NCBI GenBank assembly: GCA_900548975.1
Contig: URMS01000024.1
Coordinates: 1 to 40,571 of the forward strand
DNA length: 40,571 bases
Reading direction: 5' to 3'
Origin: an uncultured Porphyromonadaceae bacterium
Lineage (GTDB): Bacteria > Bacteroidota > Bacteroidia > Bacteroidales > Muribaculaceae
How positions within the stretch are numbered: position 1 is the first letter of the stretch; each line of letters begins with the position of its first letter. Positions 6,870 through 14,775 of this stretch are shown here, one piece after another. Below the pieces are notes generated by a model. The model was given only the letters and a program-made list of their open reading frames with translations, did not search any database and had not been told where the DNA came from. A program made the position numbers and the translations under genes.

Positions 6870-7619
6870 ATGATAATAACTTCCGCTATCGGCACCTTCG
6901 GACGCTACTGCATGTTCATCGGGCGAGTTTTCAGTCTGCCCGACCGGTGGGGTGTCTTCGGCCGGCGCACTATCGCCGAGGTAAGCAAGCTCGGTGTCGA
7001 CTCTATCCCGCTGGTAATGATTATTTCGGTGTTTATAGGCGCTGTCATTGCCATTCAGATGCAGCTCAACATCGCCTCGCCACTTATTCCGGCCTATTCC
7101 GTCGGTCTCGCCACCCGCGAAATCGTGCTGCTCGAGTTCTCCAACTCCATCCTCTGCCTCATCCTCGCCGGCAAGGTCGGCTCCAACATCGCCTCCGAAA
7201 TCGGCACCATGCGCGTCACCGAGCAGATCGACGCCCTCGAGATCATGGGTGTCAACTCGGCCAATTTCCTGGTGCTTCCCAAGATTGTGGCATTCGTCCT
7301 CTTCATGCCGGTGCTTTCGATCCTGTGCATGGGCATATCGCTCACGGGAGGATATCTCGTGGCCGTTTTCACCGACCTAATCACCGTATCGCGATATGTC
7401 TATGGCCTCCAGGCCATGTTCCAGGAATGGTACGTATGGTACGGCATCATCAAATCGCTCGTATTCGCATTCATCATAGCGTCCACCTCGTCGTTCTTCG
7501 GCTACTACGTCAAGGGCGGTGCCCTTCAGGTCGGCAAGGCAAGCACCGACGGTGTGGTATGCAGCAGCATTTTCATACTGTTGTTCGACGTCGTTCTCAC
7601 AAAACTACTGCTGCAATGA
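6870..7619 (+). CDS. mlaE: MlaE-family ABC transporter permease (249 aa)
   Basis: This is an inner-membrane permease of the MlaE/YrbE family, which moves phospholipids between inner and outer membranes. The sequence has the family length and pattern: an N-terminal amphipathic segment, a first long helix with 'PLVMIISVFIGAVIAIQMQLN', then the conserved 'REIVLLEFSNSILCLILAGKVGSNIASEIGTMRVTEQIDALEIMG' region containing the GxGS/A-EIGTM-EQIDAL signature (about residues 85-130), and three further hydrophobic helices to the end. It overlaps the ATPase gene by 4 bp (ATGA). Unlike many such loci, no MCE (MlaD) substrate-binding protein gene follows within the window, so MlaD must be encoded elsewhere if the system is complete. 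Confidence 0.9.
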   Translation: MIITSAIGTFGRYCMFIGRVFSLPDRWGVFGRRTIAEVSKLGVDSIPLVMIISVFIGAVIAIQMQLNIASPLIPAYSVGLATREIVLLEFSNSILCLILAGKVGSNIASEIGTMRVTEQIDALEIMGVNSANFLVLPKIVAFVLFMPVLSILCMGISLTGGYLVAVFTDLITVSRYVYGLQAMFQEWYVWYGIIKSLVFAFIIASTSSFFGYYVKGGALQVGKASTDGVVCSSIFILLFDVVLTKLLLQ

Positions 7620-8398
7620 TCGAAGTTAAAAATGTAGTGAAGGCCTTCGACGGCCGCACCGTCCTACACGACATAAACGCCACTTTCTACACCGGCAAGA
7701 CCAACCTCATAATCGGTCAGAGCGGTTCGGGCAAAACCGTGCTCATGAAATCGCTCGTCGGCCTTCTCCGGCCCGATCAGGGCCAGATACTCTTCGACGG
7801 CCGCAACCTTCTCTCCATGAACTCCGAAGAGGTTAAGAATCTCCGCAAGGAAATCGGCATGCTCTTCCAGGGCTCCGCGCTCTTCGACTCCGAGACAGTG
7901 CTCGGAAACGTCATGTTCCCTCTGGTCATGTTCACCGAAATGAGCAAGGAGGAAATGACCGAGCGCGCACTCTTCTGCCTCGAGCGTGTCAACCTCAAAG
8001 GCGCCGAAAACAAGTATCCCGCCGAAATATCGGGCGGCATGCAGAAACGCGTGGCCATTGCCCGCGCAATCGCCCTCAACCCCAAGTATCTCTTCTGCGA
8101 CGAACCAAACTCCGGCCTCGACCCCAAGACTTCCATCCTTATCGACGAACTCCTCAGCGACATCACCCACGAATATAATATAACCACCGTCATAAACACC
8201 CACGACATGAACAGTGTCCTCGGCATCGGCGAGAATATCATATTCATCAACAAGGGCCACCGCGAGTGGGTCGGCGACATGAGCAAGATCTACAACACAT
8301 CCAACGAAGCCCTCAACGATTTCGTATTCGCCACACGGCTCTTCCAGGAAGTACGCGAATATGTGGCCGAACACGGCACCATAGCACAGCGAAAATGA
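7616..8398 (+). CDS. mlaF: MlaF-like ABC transporter ATP-binding protein (260 aa)
   Basis: ATPase partner of the permease in lipid transport. Start at 7616 is chosen because ATG overlaps the permease stop (ATGA) and begins with the usual 'MIEVKNVVKAF'. Motifs in order: Walker A GQSGSGKT (34-41), Q-loop FQG (84-86), ABC signature SGGMQKR (139-145), Walker B YLFCDEP (158-164) and a switch histidine in 'NTHDMNSV' near 200. 'SGGMQKR' instead of 'SGGQ.QR' is typical for the MlaF branch. All catalytic residues are present, so it should be active. The 3' end overlaps the next gene by 4 bp, although that gene has an unrelated role. Confidence 0.9.
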   Translation: MIEVKNVVKAFDGRTVLHDINATFYTGKTNLIIGQSGSGKTVLMKSLVGLLRPDQGQILFDGRNLLSMNSEEVKNLRKEIGMLFQGSALFDSETVLGNVMFPLVMFTEMSKEEMTERALFCLERVNLKGAENKYPAEISGGMQKRVAIARAIALNPKYLFCDEPNSGLDPKTSILIDELLSDITHEYNITTVINTHDMNSVLGIGENIIFINKGHREWVGDMSKIYNTSNEALNDFVFATRLFQEVREYVAEHGTIAQRK

Positions 8399-9519
8399 GA
8401 TTCTCCGATATCCCGGGACACGAGCGCGAGAAAACCCTTCTCCGCGACATGGCCGACGCCGACCGCATCCCCCACGCCTTGTTGCTCGAGGGACCGTCGG
8501 GTGCCGGCAAATTCCTGCTTGCACGTGCTTTCGCGCAGTACATCCACTGCACCGACCGCACCCCCGACGGCGACAGCTGCGGCCGATGCCCCTCGTGCCT
8601 CCAGCATCAGTCGTTCAACCACATCGACACCGTTTTCTCCTTCCCGGTAGTCAAGAAATCGGGCAAACCGACTCTTTCCGACGATTATCTGGCAGACTTC
8701 CGCGAGTTCATGGTCAGCAATCCCTACATGGACTTCGACCGGTGGCTCCTCGCCCTCGACAATATCAACGCCCAGCCGCAGATATATGTCGAGGAAGGCA
8801 ACGAGCTCCTGCGGCGACTCACATTCATGGCCAGGCGTTCAAAATACAAGATAGCCATCCTGTGGCTCCCCGAGCGCCTCAAGACCGACACCGCCAACAA
8901 ACTTCTCAAACTTGTCGAGGAACCATTCGCCGACACCAAATTCATCATGGTCAGCAACGATCCCCGGCAGATCCTTCCCACCATCTACTCCCGCACCCAG
9001 CGCATCGCTGTCCTCCGCTACTCCGACGCCGAGGTCGCCGCCATCCTCGAAAGCCGCGGCATCGACAGCACCACAGCCGCCGACGCCGCCGTCGTAGCTG
9101 AGGGCGATGTCAACCAGGCAATTGTCCTGGCGGAAGCCGGTAGCGAACGCCTGCGCATGCTCGAGCTGTTCAAAACACTCATGCGATCCGCCTACGCCCG
9201 TCAGGTGGGCAAACTCCGCGAATGGTCCAAGGAAGTTGCCGATATGGGCCGCGAACCCGCCATGAGCTTCCTCGAATACTGCTGCCGTCTCTTCCGCGAA
9301 AGCTTCCTCATGCATCTGCAGGTCGACGCCCTCCTCACTCTCAATACCGCCGAGCGCGAGTTCACCGCACGCTTCTTTCCGTATATCAACAATCGCAATG
9401 TCGTCGACCTCATGGAGCTGTTCGACCGCTCCCGCCGCGACATTGCCGGCAACGGAAACGCCAAAATAGTGTTCTTCGACATGGCCGTGCGCACAATCAT
9501 GCTTATCCGACGAAAATGA
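8395..9519 (+). CDS. holB: DNA polymerase III delta-prime-like clamp-loader ATPase (374 aa)
   Basis: This is an AAA+ subunit of the replication clamp loader, which helps open the sliding clamp at primed DNA. I take the start at 8395 (MRFSDIPGHE), overlapping the transporter gene by 4 bp. Residues 33-39 are Walker A GPSGAGK. Cys52, Cys62, Cys65 and Cys68 form the zinc module typical of delta-prime and gamma/tau ('SCGRCPSC'). 'NKLLKLVEEP' is the conserved helix preceding sensor 1, and 'SRTQR' replaces the arginine-finger SRC motif with SR retained. The length fits delta-prime of Bacteroidota and excludes DnaX, which is longer. It is part of an operon with the AddB-like nuclease. Confidence 0.85.
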   Translation: MRFSDIPGHEREKTLLRDMADADRIPHALLLEGPSGAGKFLLARAFAQYIHCTDRTPDGDSCGRCPSCLQHQSFNHIDTVFSFPVVKKSGKPTLSDDYLADFREFMVSNPYMDFDRWLLALDNINAQPQIYVEEGNELLRRLTFMARRSKYKIAILWLPERLKTDTANKLLKLVEEPFADTKFIMVSNDPRQILPTIYSRTQRIAVLRYSDAEVAAILESRGIDSTTAADAAVVAEGDVNQAIVLAEAGSERLRMLELFKTLMRSAYARQVGKLREWSKEVADMGREPAMSFLEYCCRLFRESFLMHLQVDALLTLNTAEREFTARFFPYINNRNVVDLMELFDRSRRDIAGNGNAKIVFFDMAVRTIMLIRRK

Positions 9520-12506
9520 GCGCGCCCCAGTCCTCTTTCCTTGCCGATATAGCGCGCTACTGCACATCGGCGCACACTGCATCCCCTCCCCTCGCCTCGC
9601 TATGCTTCGTTCTGCCAAACAAACGAAGCGTCATGTTCCTCAAGCAGCACATACGCTCATGTCTCGACGACATTGCAGTCATGCCGCGGTTCATGACCAT
9701 GCGTACCTTCATAAGCATGCACTCGCGCTACCCCGAGGCCGGACAGCGCGAGCTTCTCTTCATACTCTACGATGCCTACCGCGCCACCCTGCGCGCACGC
9801 GGTCGCACCGAAAGCACCCGCGAGTTCGACAGCTTCATCTTCTGGGGCGACATCATACTTTCCGATTTCGACGACGTCGACCGTGCCATGGCCAATGCCG
9901 ACCATCTCTTCCGCAATCTCAAAAACGTCAAAGAGATACAGTCCAACTATCTCGACGACGATCAGAAAGAGGTCGTCCGCCGCATATGGGGCGACAGCAT
10001 TCTCTCGACCTCGGCCGAAGATTTCTGGTTGCATTTGGCCGACGATGGCACCGGCGCCGACAATACCCTCGCGGCCAAGTTCGTGTATCTCTGGGAAATA
10101 CTCGGCGAGGTCTACCGACGTTTCCACGAATCGCTCCGGGCACGCCACATGGCATCGCCGGGCGCCCAGTACCGTCAGGCCGTAGAATACTTCAAGTCTC
10201 TCTCTCCACTTGACCTCGACCCCGACCAACACTTCGTATTCGTAGGATTCAACGACATATCCACCGCCGAAGCCCTCATCTTCAAACGTCTGAAGGACCT
10301 CGGAGCGGCTTCGTTCTTTTGGGACACCGCTCCTCTCTCACTCGTGGAAGCCGACGCTCAGTCGTCTATGCCCCGGTCGCTGCTCCATCTGCGCGAGCTC
10401 AGCCGCACCTTCCCCATGCCCGACGATTTCGTCCTGTCGCTGCCATCCTCTCTCCCCGAGGTTGAGGTGTTGGCTATGCCGTCGAACGTCGGTCAGACCA
10501 AGGCCCTGGGCGACACACTCGCCCAATGGGCCGCTAACGGATATCTCGACCCCGAGTCGCCCATGTCGGCGGCCGTTGTCATGCCCGATCCGGCGCTTCT
10601 CATGCCGGTCCTCTTCTCCATCCCGCAGGAAATAAGCTCGGTCAACATATCGCTCGGCCTCCCCTACCGCGCCACCAATTTCGCCTCGCTGCTTCGCTCG
10701 GTTATCAGCATGCAGATGCGCACCCGCGTCATACACGGCATTCCGCATTTCTACTTCGAAGATGTCACGGCGATTCTCCTCCACCCCCATATACAGCTCA
10801 TAGCCCCCGAAGCTGCACAGAAACTCACCGAGTATATCGCCTCCAGGCGCGTCTACAACCTTTCCGCGGCTTCCATAGCCGAGGCAGCACCCGAACTCGC
10901 CTGCATATTCTCGCCCGTCACAGGCATTTCCGATCCTTCGGCCGTTGCCGCCTATCTTGTCGGCATGCTCGACAGCATCGGGCAGATGATCGCGCGCCAC
11001 GACGACCACGGCAGCCGCTTCGAGACCATGGCCATACGCTACTTCCGCGATGAAACCGTCGCCATCGCCGCCCTGATCGAAAAATACGGAATCTCGATGA
11101 GCGAGCGCACATTCCTTCATCTGTTCGAGCGCATTTTCGGCAGCCGTGCCCTCACCGTCAACGGTACACCTCTGCGCGGCCTCCAGGTGCTCGGTGTGCT
11201 CGAAACGCGCGCTCTCGACTTCGACAACGTAGCCATCCTGTCGATGAACGAGCGAATTTTTCCCCGCAAGCAGTATTCCAAGACCATGATTCCGGTCGCT
11301 TTGAGATGCGATTTCGGCCTTCCCGATTTCGACAGTCTCGAAGAAACCTACGCCTACTGTTTCTACCGTCTGCTCGCACGCGCACACCGCGTCACTCTCT
11401 ACTACGACTCCCGCTCCGAGGCCCTCGGCGGCGGCGAGATTTCGCGCTACATATCGCAGATCCGCTACCTCATGCCATCGCTGCATATCGCCTACCGCAC
11501 ACTCTCGCCTGGCGCCGTGCCCGAGGAAACAGCCGTTATATCGGTGCCCAAGACCGACAAGGTTCTCGCTCGTCTCGACAAACTCCGCGCCGGAGGCCCA
11601 TACCGCCTCTCGGCCACTGCCCTCAAGGCCTACCGCCGATGCCCTCTCCAGTTCTACCTCCAGTATGTAGGCCGAATGCGCGGCAGCGACGAACTCGCCG
11701 ATTTCATATCGGCCTCCGACTACGGCGACATCGTCCACCGCTCCATCCAGAGCCTCTTCGCCCCGAGAGAGGGCGCATTTATCGATTCCTCTTTCATCGA
11801 CAGCCTGCTCGACCCCGGCTGCCACGAAATTCCGCGCACGGTCCGTGCCACTGTCACCGCACAGTGCTACCCGCAGTATGCCTCGGCCGACGGCGACGGC
11901 CCCCTGCCGCCCGAAGGCGAGCTGTGCTGCGATATCGTCGACACCATCGTGCGTCACGACCTCGAGGCCGAGCGCGCATTCTACTGCTCGCCGGGCTTCA
12001 CTTTTGTCGAGAACGAAAAGAAATTCAGTTCACCGCCCTGGAAAATCGACGCTTCCCTCGCCGTGAATTTCTACATGTCCATCGACCGTGTCGACCGCCT
12101 CGTCGACGGCCGTCTGCGCTTTATCGACTTCAAGACCGGTGCGGAGGCCACCTCAGCCACCCTCGATAGCCTCTTCGACGGCGATGCCACCGATACCGAC
12201 GGCCTTTTTCAGCTTCTCACCTATTGCGAGGCATATGCCGCCATGGTCGACCCCGATATCGACATCGTACCCATGATACACCCAATGAAGGCCCTGGCTT
12301 GCGGCGACGGGCTCGCTCCCGTCGAAATCGATGGAAAAGTCATAGGCTCGTACAAGGATATCAGCAGCGACTTCCTTCCGCGGCTCAAAGCCATGATAAA
12401 AGAGATTTTCGACCCCGATACCCCCTTCACTCAGTGCACCGAGGCCTCGCGCTGCGCATTTTGCCCCTTCCTGAGCCTGTGCGGACGCACCGTGCCACAG
12501 TATTGA
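9516..12506 (+). CDS. AddB-like PD-(D/E)XK nuclease with iron-sulfur cysteines (996 aa)
   Basis: This resembles the AddB subunit of AddAB helicase-nucleases, which process double-strand DNA ends for recombination. Start at 9516 overlaps holB by 4 bp. The N-terminus 'LCFVLPNKRSVMFLKQHI' is where a Walker A would lie, but it has no GKT/GKS, as in inactivated superfamily I helicase folds. The C-terminal nuclease region shows 'VHRSIQSLF' and 'FIDFKTG' (Asp871, Lys873). Four cysteines, Cys709 and then Cys980-x2-Cys983-x5-Cys989, match the iron-sulfur staple of AddB that clamps the nuclease domain. No AddA helicase gene is adjacent here, although it often is in relatives. Complete length and intact motifs argue for a working protein. 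Confidence 0.88.
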   Translation: MSAPQSSFLADIARYCTSAHTASPPLASLCFVLPNKRSVMFLKQHIRSCLDDIAVMPRFMTMRTFISMHSRYPEAGQRELLFILYDAYRATLRARGRTESTREFDSFIFWGDIILSDFDDVDRAMANADHLFRNLKNVKEIQSNYLDDDQKEVVRRIWGDSILSTSAEDFWLHLADDGTGADNTLAAKFVYLWEILGEVYRRFHESLRARHMASPGAQYRQAVEYFKSLSPLDLDPDQHFVFVGFNDISTAEALIFKRLKDLGAASFFWDTAPLSLVEADAQSSMPRSLLHLRELSRTFPMPDDFVLSLPSSLPEVEVLAMPSNVGQTKALGDTLAQWAANGYLDPESPMSAAVVMPDPALLMPVLFSIPQEISSVNISLGLPYRATNFASLLRSVISMQMRTRVIHGIPHFYFEDVTAILLHPHIQLIAPEAAQKLTEYIASRRVYNLSAASIAEAAPELACIFSPVTGISDPSAVAAYLVGMLDSIGQMIARHDDHGSRFETMAIRYFRDETVAIAALIEKYGISMSERTFLHLFERIFGSRALTVNGTPLRGLQVLGVLETRALDFDNVAILSMNERIFPRKQYSKTMIPVALRCDFGLPDFDSLEETYAYCFYRLLARAHRVTLYYDSRSEALGGGEISRYISQIRYLMPSLHIAYRTLSPGAVPEETAVISVPKTDKVLARLDKLRAGGPYRLSATALKAYRRCPLQFYLQYVGRMRGSDELADFISASDYGDIVHRSIQSLFAPREGAFIDSSFIDSLLDPGCHEIPRTVRATVTAQCYPQYASADGDGPLPPEGELCCDIVDTIVRHDLEAERAFYCSPGFTFVENEKKFSSPPWKIDASLAVNFYMSIDRVDRLVDGRLRFIDFKTGAEATSATLDSLFDGDATDTDGLFQLLTYCEAYAAMVDPDIDIVPMIHPMKALACGDGLAPVEIDGKVIGSYKDISSDFLPRLKAMIKEIFDPDTPFTQCTEASRCAFCPFLSLCGRTVPQY

Positions 12507-12513
12507 CCGCATT

Positions 12514-13614
12514 ATGGCCGGAATCTACGTCCACATACCCTTCTGCCACGCCAAGTGCGCCTACTGCGACTTCTACTCGCGCGCCGGAGCCGCCCTCGCC
12601 GACGGTTTCATCGGCGCCCTCGCCCGCGAGTTCGACAACCGTCGCCACGAACTCGCGTCCCTTTCCGTCGACACCATCTATCTCGGCGGAGGCACGCCGT
12701 CCATTCTCTCGCCGGCTCAGTTCGGCCGCGTGGCCGCGATTTTCAGCAGCTTTTCCCCCTCCGAATTTACCATCGAGGCAAATCCCGAGGACATCGACGG
12801 ACCACGCCTGGAGGCATGGCGACAGGCCGGAGTCAACCGCATAAGCATGGGCGTACAGTCGATGGTCGACTCCGAGCTCCTTACCGTCGGTCGCCGTCAC
12901 TCCGCCCGGCAGGCCGTAGAGGCCGTACAAACTATCCGCCGGGCCGGATTCACCAACATCAGCCTCGACCTCATCTACGGTCTTCCGGATCAGACTCTTG
13001 ACTCATGGCAGTATTCTCTCGACGCCCTGCTCGCCCTCCGGCCCGAACACCTGTCGGCCTATTGTCTCACCATCGAGCCGCGCACCGTCCTGGGCGTGAA
13101 ACTGCGCCGCGGCGAAATCACCGAAGCCTCCGACGAAGATATCGCCCTGCGCTACGACGCTCTTTGCCGCACCGCGCGCAGCCATGGCTACGACCACTAC
13201 GAGATATCCAACTTCGCCCTCCCCTCGTATCGCTCGCGCCATAATTCGGCATACTGGACCTCGACTCCCTATCTCGGCCTCGGCCCCGGAGCGCACAGTC
13301 TCGGCGCCGACGGTTGCCGCCGCTATGTCGAGTCCGACATACGGCGCTACATTACCGACCCCGCAACCTGTCTGCACATCGACCCCGAAACCGCCACCGA
13401 AAAAGTCAACGACATCATTTTTACCACTCTCCGCACCTCCCGCGGACTCGACATCAACGATATTCCGGCGGTATATCGTCGCGAAGTCGACAAAGAAGCC
13501 CTTCGCCTCGTCGGGCAGGGACGTCTCGCCCGCAAAGACTCCGTATACTATATCGAAGAAAAAGACTGGCTCACATCCGACGCCGTCATCCGCGATCTCC
13601 TCGTGTGCGATTGA
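12514..13614 (+). CDS. hemW: Radical SAM heme chaperone HemW (366 aa)
   Basis: HemW binds heme and passes it to respiratory enzymes; it was long mis-named coproporphyrinogen III oxidase. The radical SAM cluster motif is Cys11-x3-Cys15-x2-Cys18 in 'CHAKCAYCDF', followed by the SAM-binding GGGTPS near residue 58. The HemW hallmark H-N-x-x-Y-W appears as 'RHNSAYW', followed by 'LGLGPGAHS', which together separate it from HemN. The C-terminal HemN_C-like domain ('TLRTSRGLDI') is present. Length is normal. The gene starts 7 bp after the AddB-like gene and is the last of the overlapping plus-strand chain; a new -7 box overlaps the region after its stop codon. Confidence 0.93.
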   Translation: MAGIYVHIPFCHAKCAYCDFYSRAGAALADGFIGALAREFDNRRHELASLSVDTIYLGGGTPSILSPAQFGRVAAIFSSFSPSEFTIEANPEDIDGPRLEAWRQAGVNRISMGVQSMVDSELLTVGRRHSARQAVEAVQTIRRAGFTNISLDLIYGLPDQTLDSWQYSLDALLALRPEHLSAYCLTIEPRTVLGVKLRRGEITEASDEDIALRYDALCRTARSHGYDHYEISNFALPSYRSRHNSAYWTSTPYLGLGPGAHSLGADGCRRYVESDIRRYITDPATCLHIDPETATEKVNDIIFTTLRTSRGLDINDIPAVYRREVDKEALRLVGQGRLARKDSVYYIEEKDWLTSDAVIRDLLVCD

Positions 13615-13625
13615 CGAAATATTCG

Positions 13626-13633
13626 TATATTTG
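13626..13633 (+). promoter_or_regulatory. Candidate -7 box before the membrane HTH protein
   Basis: TATATTTG matches TAnnTTTG and ends 14 bp before the start codon at 13648, so the mRNA leader would be only a few bases. It begins 11 bp after the hemW stop. No clear -33 box. Confidence 0.5.
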
Positions 13634-13647
13634 CACGTTCAACTGTT

Positions 13648-14631
13648 ATGCGAGCCCTTCTCTACATACTCATCCTCATCATCGCCACCGGCTGCGGTCT
13701 GTCGGCATCTTCGCCTGCGGTTCTCGAAGATGCTCGGGTACTCATGGAAACCGATCCCGCGGCTGCACTCTCGCGACTCAACAGCGTGGACATATCCGAA
13801 TTTCAGGACTCAGCTACAATGGCGCGGTGGGCTCTTCTCTACAGCGAGGCTCTTGCCGCCAACCGTCTCACAACCCCCACCGACACCATCGTCGACATAG
13901 CCATCGACTATTACCGCCGCCACAATCACCCCCTCGAGTTGCAGAAAGCATCCAGGCTCAAGGATCTCATTCACTCCTCCGGCGGCTCCGACGCGCTTGC
14001 CACAGCGCTGTATATCCAGAAAGAAAAAGAATTCCTCCTCTATAAGGAACGCGCCACACGTCAACTCTATCTCTGCGTCGGCATTATCATCCTCATTATC
14101 GCCACCGGTATAATACTGTGGATGCGTCAGAAGCTAAAACTGCAGGCCGCCTGCACCGACGCTCTCATGGCCGAGGCTTCGGGCCTTAAATCTGACATAG
14201 ACGCAAGCCGCGGACAAGTCAGCCGCCTCGAAACCAAGCTACATGGCCTGCTCGAAAACCGCTTCGCCCTCATCGACTCCCTCTGCCAGACATACTACGA
14301 ATCGCAGGGCACCAAAACCGAGCGAAAGGCTATAGTCGATAAGGTGAAAGCCGAAATCGAGTCGGTGCGCACCGACTCGTTCGCCGACATGGAACAGGCG
14401 GTAAACGACTGCCGCGACAATCTCCTCGTCCGTGTAAAGGACCTTTATCCCGACATCAAACCCGAGGATTATCATCTGCTGGTATATCTTGCCGGCGGTC
14501 TTTCGTCGCGTACCATCAGTCTGCTGCTCGGCGAATCGGTCGAAGTAGTCTATAAGCGCAAATCGCGATTGAAATCGCGTCTGAAAAAAATCGCCGGCGA
14601 TTCATGCCCCGACATTTCGGCCGTTTTCTGA
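13648..14631 (+). CDS. Membrane-anchored protein with C-terminal HTH, short TPR-type Bacteroidota regulator (327 aa)
   Basis: N-terminal signal with ATGC at Cys16 could be a lipobox or just an export signal. Residues 20-125 are helical and TPR-like, residues 140-159 form a transmembrane helix, residues 165-205 a likely coiled coil, and residues 270-320 a LuxR-like helix-turn-helix ('YLAGGLSSRTISLLLGES', then basic 'KRKSRLKSRLKK'). This fits the Bacteroidota family of TPR-membrane-HTH proteins placed beside outer-membrane receptors. Family members are often 500-600 residues with several TPRs, so this one has a short sensor half. It may control the receptor-like gene that follows (14776), whose promoter carries two inverted repeats. 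DNA binding is inferred. Confidence 0.65.
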   Translation: MRALLYILILIIATGCGLSASSPAVLEDARVLMETDPAAALSRLNSVDISEFQDSATMARWALLYSEALAANRLTTPTDTIVDIAIDYYRRHNHPLELQKASRLKDLIHSSGGSDALATALYIQKEKEFLLYKERATRQLYLCVGIIILIIATGIILWMRQKLKLQAACTDALMAEASGLKSDIDASRGQVSRLETKLHGLLENRFALIDSLCQTYYESQGTKTERKAIVDKVKAEIESVRTDSFADMEQAVNDCRDNLLVRVKDLYPDIKPEDYHLLVYLAGGLSSRTISLLLGESVEVVYKRKSRLKSRLKKIAGDSCPDISAVF

Positions 14632-14704
14632 CGCCCTTCACCCGTCGGTCAGACTTTTCTCAAATCACCATTCATAACGCACGCCAAACCAACCCATTAC
14701 AAAG

Positions 14705-14740
14705 CAGCCTGTCAGACTGTTTTTTTGGTCTGTACGGCTG
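14705..14740 (+). repeat. Interrupted inverted repeat spanning the -33 box of the barrel gene
   Basis: CAGCC (14705) and CAGAC (14713) are mirrored by GTCTG (14728) and GGCTG (14736), with 3-base gaps placed symmetrically on both sides. The T-rich centre contains the TTTG used as -33 box. As the T run is in the loop rather than after the stem, it does not look like a terminator; an operator is more likely. Confidence 0.55.
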
Positions 14741-14756
14741 TTTGCGGGTAATTTTG
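14724..14756 (+). promoter_or_regulatory. Promoter of the outer-membrane barrel gene 14776
   Basis: TTTG (14724-14727), 21-bp spacer, TAATTTTG (14749-14756) form a good Bacteroidota promoter. Transcription would start only about 12-15 nt before the ATG at 14776. Confidence 0.65.
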
Positions 14757-14775
14757 CATCAAAAAAATTACCCGC
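14744..14775 (+). repeat. Perfect 12-bp inverted repeat overlapping the -7 box and abutting the start codon
   Basis: GCGGGTAATTTT (14744-14755) is followed after 8 bases by its exact complement AAAATTACCCGC (14764-14775), which ends directly before the ATG. The left arm contains most of the -7 box. It is placed where a repressor would block RNA polymerase; as RNA, the complete hairpin would not form because transcription starts inside it. Confidence 0.7.

Noticed and set aside
6758..7615. Upstream extension of the MlaF frame to 6758
   Set aside because: It reads the permease gene out of frame; the ATGA overlap at 7616 and the family N-terminus set the start.
10338..11957. Minus-strand open frame of 539 codons inside the AddB-like gene
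   Set aside because: A shadow of the C-rich third codon positions of the plus-strand gene; no domain.
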